Shown here piece by piece: positions 60,180 to 64,000 of a stretch of DNA of 64,000 bases. The notes under the pieces were generated by a model that searched no databases, had not been told where the DNA came from, and saw nothing but the letters and a program-made list of their open reading frames with translations. The DNA lies in assembly GCA_028023455.1 (NCBI GenBank), contig JAQFVV010006255.1, positions 5,070,501-5,134,500 of the forward strand, written 5' to 3'. The position numbers were made by a program, and so were the translations under genes. Within the stretch, counting starts at the first letter, position 1; each line of letters opens with the position of its first letter. Source of the stretch: Epiperipatus broadwayi. Lineage: Eukaryota; Onychophora; Udeonychophora; Euonychophora; Peripatidae.

Positions 60180-60398
60180 TCATGTCTTTTGTAATTGATT
60201 TTTCTGTCTAAACAAAGTGTTAGTAATAATCAATCCATATATTGTGCATAAATTTAATAATAAACCCTTAGAATTTGCAGTTCTAATACTATTATTTCCA
60301 ATAAAATCAAAATCTACTATTTTTACATCACATGCATTAATGCTTCCAAAAATAATAATTCCATCTTCTAATGCTATTGCTGTAATAATGATATCCAT
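60180..60398 (-). pseudogene. LINE endonuclease fragment
   Basis: The fragment reads IIIFGSINACDV in place of the usual ILGDFNA.V, then NSIRTANSKGLLLNLCTIYG and LIITNTLFRQKNQLQKT, which matches the G-x-x-x-x-N-x-N-G-L-L-L...L-x-I-T-N-T-x-F block of APE-type endonucleases in this LINE group. The catalytic Asp and Asn are lost. Confidence 0.7.
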
Positions 60399-61599
60399 TC
60401 AAGGAATAAAAGCTTTCCCTCTCTGAATCCAAGGTAGGAGCATAGGTACCGATAAAATGAATTCTAATACCATTATGCAAGGCAAGTTTTAACGTTATTA
60501 ATTTTTCATTGATTCACCAAGGAATTCCAATAATAGAAGATACGTACTAAATTAGTTTTTACAATAAATTCAACACTGTGCATTCCTCTTTCATTGACTG
60601 GCATGCCTTTCCTAAAAATTTGTACCTTTCCATCTGTTTTAACAAACTTTCTTCTTCTGGGAGACAAGTTTCACTAAAAGCAACTAGATCATTCTTAAAC
60701 CTTAACAGTTTTTTAGCTACAAGTACAGGTTATTCATTCTGGTCTTGAAGAGTTTGTAATGAATAAAAGTTTGCATTTTCTATGTACCTATATTTAGAAA
60801 AAAATTAGATTTATATTTGTGGTGCTTACTTTTAGTAGCCACTTACTATACTACATCACTACTGATATTTATTATTCTTACTTTTTTTATTATTTTTACC
60901 ACCGAAATGAATAATCCACCAGTTGCAACAATCTATCCAGACTGTGTGAGATAGCCACTTTTAGACTATCTTTTCTAGGCCTTTCCACATCCATAGTACA
61001 CAGGGGTATCTCTAAATAGGATTGCCTACATATAGTCTTTGCCAGCCAAAACTCCCTGTCTCACTTAAATCCAGTTCCAAACTGACTCATTATTGATTAT
61101 ACTCTTTTAAGCAAAGATTCAAAACTAAGGGTTTTGAGGATTTGAGCTATAAAAAAAAGAAGAAAGCTAATCCGAGTTCATAATAATGGGATTATATATA
61201 TATATTGAAATAATCTTGACCAGATGTGAGAGGTCTTGGCTGATTACTTGTGTAATGTGCATTTATTGTTATTATTTTTACATTTAATAGAGCAAATAGA
61301 ATAAAGCTGTAAATTAGAAAATTGGCAGAGATAAAAGGTAAATTATTTAGATAGTTTAATATTTGTATATTCTTAAAATGTGAAAAGTATTTTATTTATA
61401 AGATAATTAAATAGCAATTTTAAATGAAATAATTCAGTTTAAAATAATTTTTTATCCAGTTAATATAATTTTCATAGTCTTCTACAAAATAATTTTTATA
61501 CTTGTATTATTAGAAATTACATTGCAATTATTTAATTATTATAGATACAAACTTTACAATTAAAGTGTTATGTTGTCACGTGTGTACAGATGCATTATG

Positions 61600-61690
61600 T
61601 CATGATTTGATGCTGTGGTATAATGTCAGATTCTGGAGCATAAAGTCCTCAGATTGATTCCAGTTTTAGCACTTCCAGTGCTTGAATTTC
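61600..61690 (+). other. Possible tRNA-derived (SINE-like) relic
   Basis: gatgctgtggtataatgtc resembles a D-arm, and agattgattcc some 40 bases on resembles a B box with two changes. No stems fold cleanly. Weak. Confidence 0.2.
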
Positions 61691-61699
61691 TTATGAATA

Positions 61700-63690
61700 C
61701 CCAAACATTAAAACTGATTATTTTTTTACATATAAAATTTAATAAATTAGTTAATAAATTTTATTTGATAAAATAAAACAATGTTTCTTTTAAAATAGTT
61801 TTAATTAAATAAAAATAATATAAATTAAACACCCAAATTTAAAATGTAGCCTCTATGAAATATGAGTATTTGGTAAGAATAATTTCACCAATCAACCATT
61901 ACTTTGTAAATGCAAAACTTTTAATTATACATATATATATATCTTCCGCTAAAAAGTCAGAAGTCTGATTTCAATTGATTTCTTGAAATTTGTTTAAAGT
62001 TTTGAATACATTCACCAAAGCCAGTTTAAATGCAGATGGGTTGCTAGAGTATTAAGATTTTGCCCTGCTAAAGTCAGTACTTTGCTGTTGTCTTCTACTT
62101 AAATTAAAAATATGAAGCTAAATAAGTTTTATATTTGTTACTTTAATTTCAAAATTACGATATTTAAAATTTTTTATTCTCAATTGATTATAGTGTACTG
62201 AAAACTTTTAGTGAAATTAAATAAATGTCATAATTGAAAAATAAACTTTGTTGAAAAGTAAAAGTTTGTGAAGATAAAAATTTTGATTCTAGAACTTTTA
62301 TCTTCTATTATAATTTTATCATTTCTATGAACAAAATTTTATTTCTACAAAAATTGATTTTCACAGAGAGTAAATAATCTTGAAATTTTTTTCAATATAA
62401 ATTTTATTTTTAAGAATTCTATTTTATAAAAGGACTCCTATATTCATTTTGATGTATTAAAATTTTATTTTTCTTACATATAAAAAAAAAATTAAGAAAT
62501 TGTTAAGTATTTATAAAAAGTTTAAATTTTTACATGAAAGAAATTTGTTCTAGTATAGTGGAGTCATAATATTCATTATATTTTGTTTCAAGCCTTCTCA
62601 CATTATCATATACTGCAGGTAATAGTTCACATTTTGCTGATAAGTTTTGATTATAATACAATATATATTATTTACTATGCTGTAAATGTGCAACATTTTT
62701 AACACATATATATTGTAACAATACAAACTTGTGTTCACATTTGTAATGGTACAGACTTAGGGTGACATGAGGTGATAGGTAGTCATCCCCACTGAATTAA
62801 TATTGTCAATGAATAGTCACCACCAAGTATAAAAGGGCATGAGAAAATCAGCATAAGCAGTTATAATAATAATGTTACATCACCAGTATTAAACAAGAAT
62901 AATCAACAGTAAATCTTATGACTGGATCTAATAGAAGTTCATTATCAAAATATAAATTAATTAGTAGCTGATGTCAAATTTAGGGCATATATAAAACAAA
63001 TCATTAAACTTTCATCTGCACACACAAATATCAGTGCTAAAATATCTATCATAATAGAAATGTTGGAATTGTGATGCATGCTGGTCATCATTGCTCAGGC
63101 CATGTGATATCATGAATATGCTGAACATCTAGAAACTAATTTTAAATCTGTACAAATAAAGAGCAATCAATAGACTTTAATGGTGATCTTAACTTTTTTA
63201 GCATCTAGAGAATCATCTGGATGTCAAACATCCCTACATCTATATAAATTAACCGTTATTGCTCATAAACTCGCTCAGGATCACAACTCTAGGTACTGTG
63301 ATTGTGAACAAGGAAATGTTAATATATAAGTTTAATCCATTATAACTTAAATAGTTTACTGGGATAATTTAAAAATCCCTTAAAGTACTATATTATGATA
63401 AAATCAAACCACACATATACTGTCAATTCACAAAACAGATAGTAGGACGAATAAAGACTTCAATACACAAAAAAAATAATTTCGGAAACTTATTTTTTAA
63501 CAATTATTTAATAAAATTAACTAATAAATAAATTCAGAGAAATATGATATGATAATTTCAAACTATCTCTTATTCTATATAAGAAATATAATTTCTTAAA
63601 TCAATATTTTCTGTTGATTCTTATTAATGAATTTAAAATATCTATACAGTATTTTTTTCAAAAATAGTTTATAACTTTCAATGAATACAC
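61700..63690. other. AT-rich sequence; possible PLE terminal relic near 63115-63165
   Basis: At 63118-63165 ctgaacatctagaaac is followed by ctgtacaaataaag. This resembles the PLE3 order (core, GAAAC, TGTACAAATAAAG), but the core has a G-to-C change and stem II is too short. Nothing else is recognised. Confidence 0.3.
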
Positions 63691-64000
63691 CAAACTTCTT
63701 TTTAAATCTTGTTTTTTATATGACTATTATAAAAATATAACTACATACCAATGTTTTGACTATTTTATAATATAGTCTTTTTCAAGGACAACTGAAAAAT
63801 AAAAAAAACAAATATATAATAATAAATATAAATATCTTATATTCCAAACAAATCCAAAAATTAAAAAATACTCTTTACCTCAAACCTTTTCTATTACAAG
63901 CAATCTCAAAACTTTATCAAATTTTTTACATTTATATACCCATCTAAAAATACCTTAAAAACATTTAATTAACAAATCTATTATTTTATTTTCTATTAAC
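63690..64000 (-). mobile_element. Terminal arm of another Penelope-like element, cut by the window end
   Basis: On the minus strand TTGAAAA-AGACTAT, an AT-rich loop, ATAGTCAAAAC, then CATTGGTATGTA (63790 down to 63742) parallels the PLE3 hammerhead region base for base in layout: stem II GACTAT/ATAGTC and a CAT/ATG stem III followed by TA. The sequence before it (63790-64000) is AT-rich with no clear frame. Confidence 0.5.

Larger units (their letters stand above)
57830..61090 (-). mobile_element. Second APE-type LINE, degenerate
   Basis: The minus strand reads endonuclease pieces at 60780-60180, the endonuclease-RT linker, reverse transcriptase at 59545-58560, and a C-terminal part with WEDIVENRKHWRATIKYGVE at 58025-57940. 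G+C and non-repetitive text extend to about 61090, probably the 5' region. It is of a different type from the LINE at 47.5 kb and of the same type as the relic at 6600-7440. Stops and shifts are frequent throughout. Confidence 0.8.

Noticed and set aside
63202-63550. Long plus-strand run resembling protein with about six stops
   Set aside because: At this base composition about ten stops are expected in 116 codons. Six, mostly TAA, is not far enough from chance, and no motif is present.

Overview
The window is an AT-rich (roughly three quarters A+T by eye) stretch of an animal nuclear genome with spliceosomal introns and a dense, nested load of retro- and DNA transposons. The only host gene I can identify is the 5' part of a homolog of ENTR1 (SDCCAG3, endosome-associated trafficking regulator 1) on the + strand. 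Its exon 1 is at 5397-5559 and exon 2 at 24194-24795, separated by an 18.6 kb intron. Both exons carry a DNPFSF motif, and the second acceptor is a CAGCAG tandem site. The rest of the gene lies in or beyond the remaining 39 kb, and I could not find another exon with confidence. Long introns, low GC and abundant Penelope-like elements (PLEs) suit an invertebrate with a large genome, such as an arthropod or cnidarian. I cannot name the species.

Layout. 1-5.3 kb: intergenic, with an older inverted repeat (called family D here) that was split by a well-preserved GIY-YIG PLE flanked by a 13-bp target duplication. 5.4-24.2 kb: exon 1 and intron 1, which holds LINE and PLE relics, a TIR-bounded DNA transposon lying inside a PLE relic, a second inverted-repeat family (family A) inserted in a direct repeat, a Tigger-like element and a TA-flanked MITE. 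24.2-24.8 kb: exon 2. 25.7-28.6 kb: another family A copy with a 14-bp target duplication and a 5'-truncated PLE of a second type (family B). 28.9-43.7 kb: sequence of unknown origin with GC-richer islands holding short open frames on the + strand, interrupted by a third PLE type (13-bp target duplication). 43.8-46.3 kb: decayed hAT transposase. 47.5-51.2 kb: APE-type LINE. 51.7-55.0 kb: a family A copy split by a nearly full-length family B PLE (12-bp target duplication). 57.8-61.1 kb: a second APE-type LINE type. 63.7 kb to the end: the terminus of another PLE.

How the parts relate. The most coherent signal is a set of Penelope-type elements and short inverted elements. They share inverted terminal arms, 12-14 bp target duplications, and a CUGANGA / stem II / GAAA sequence order in or near the arms, as expected for the hammerhead ribozymes known from Penelope-like elements. 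The element called PLE1 also carries a tRNA-like block inside each arm. Insertions nest in each other, which gives a relative age order.
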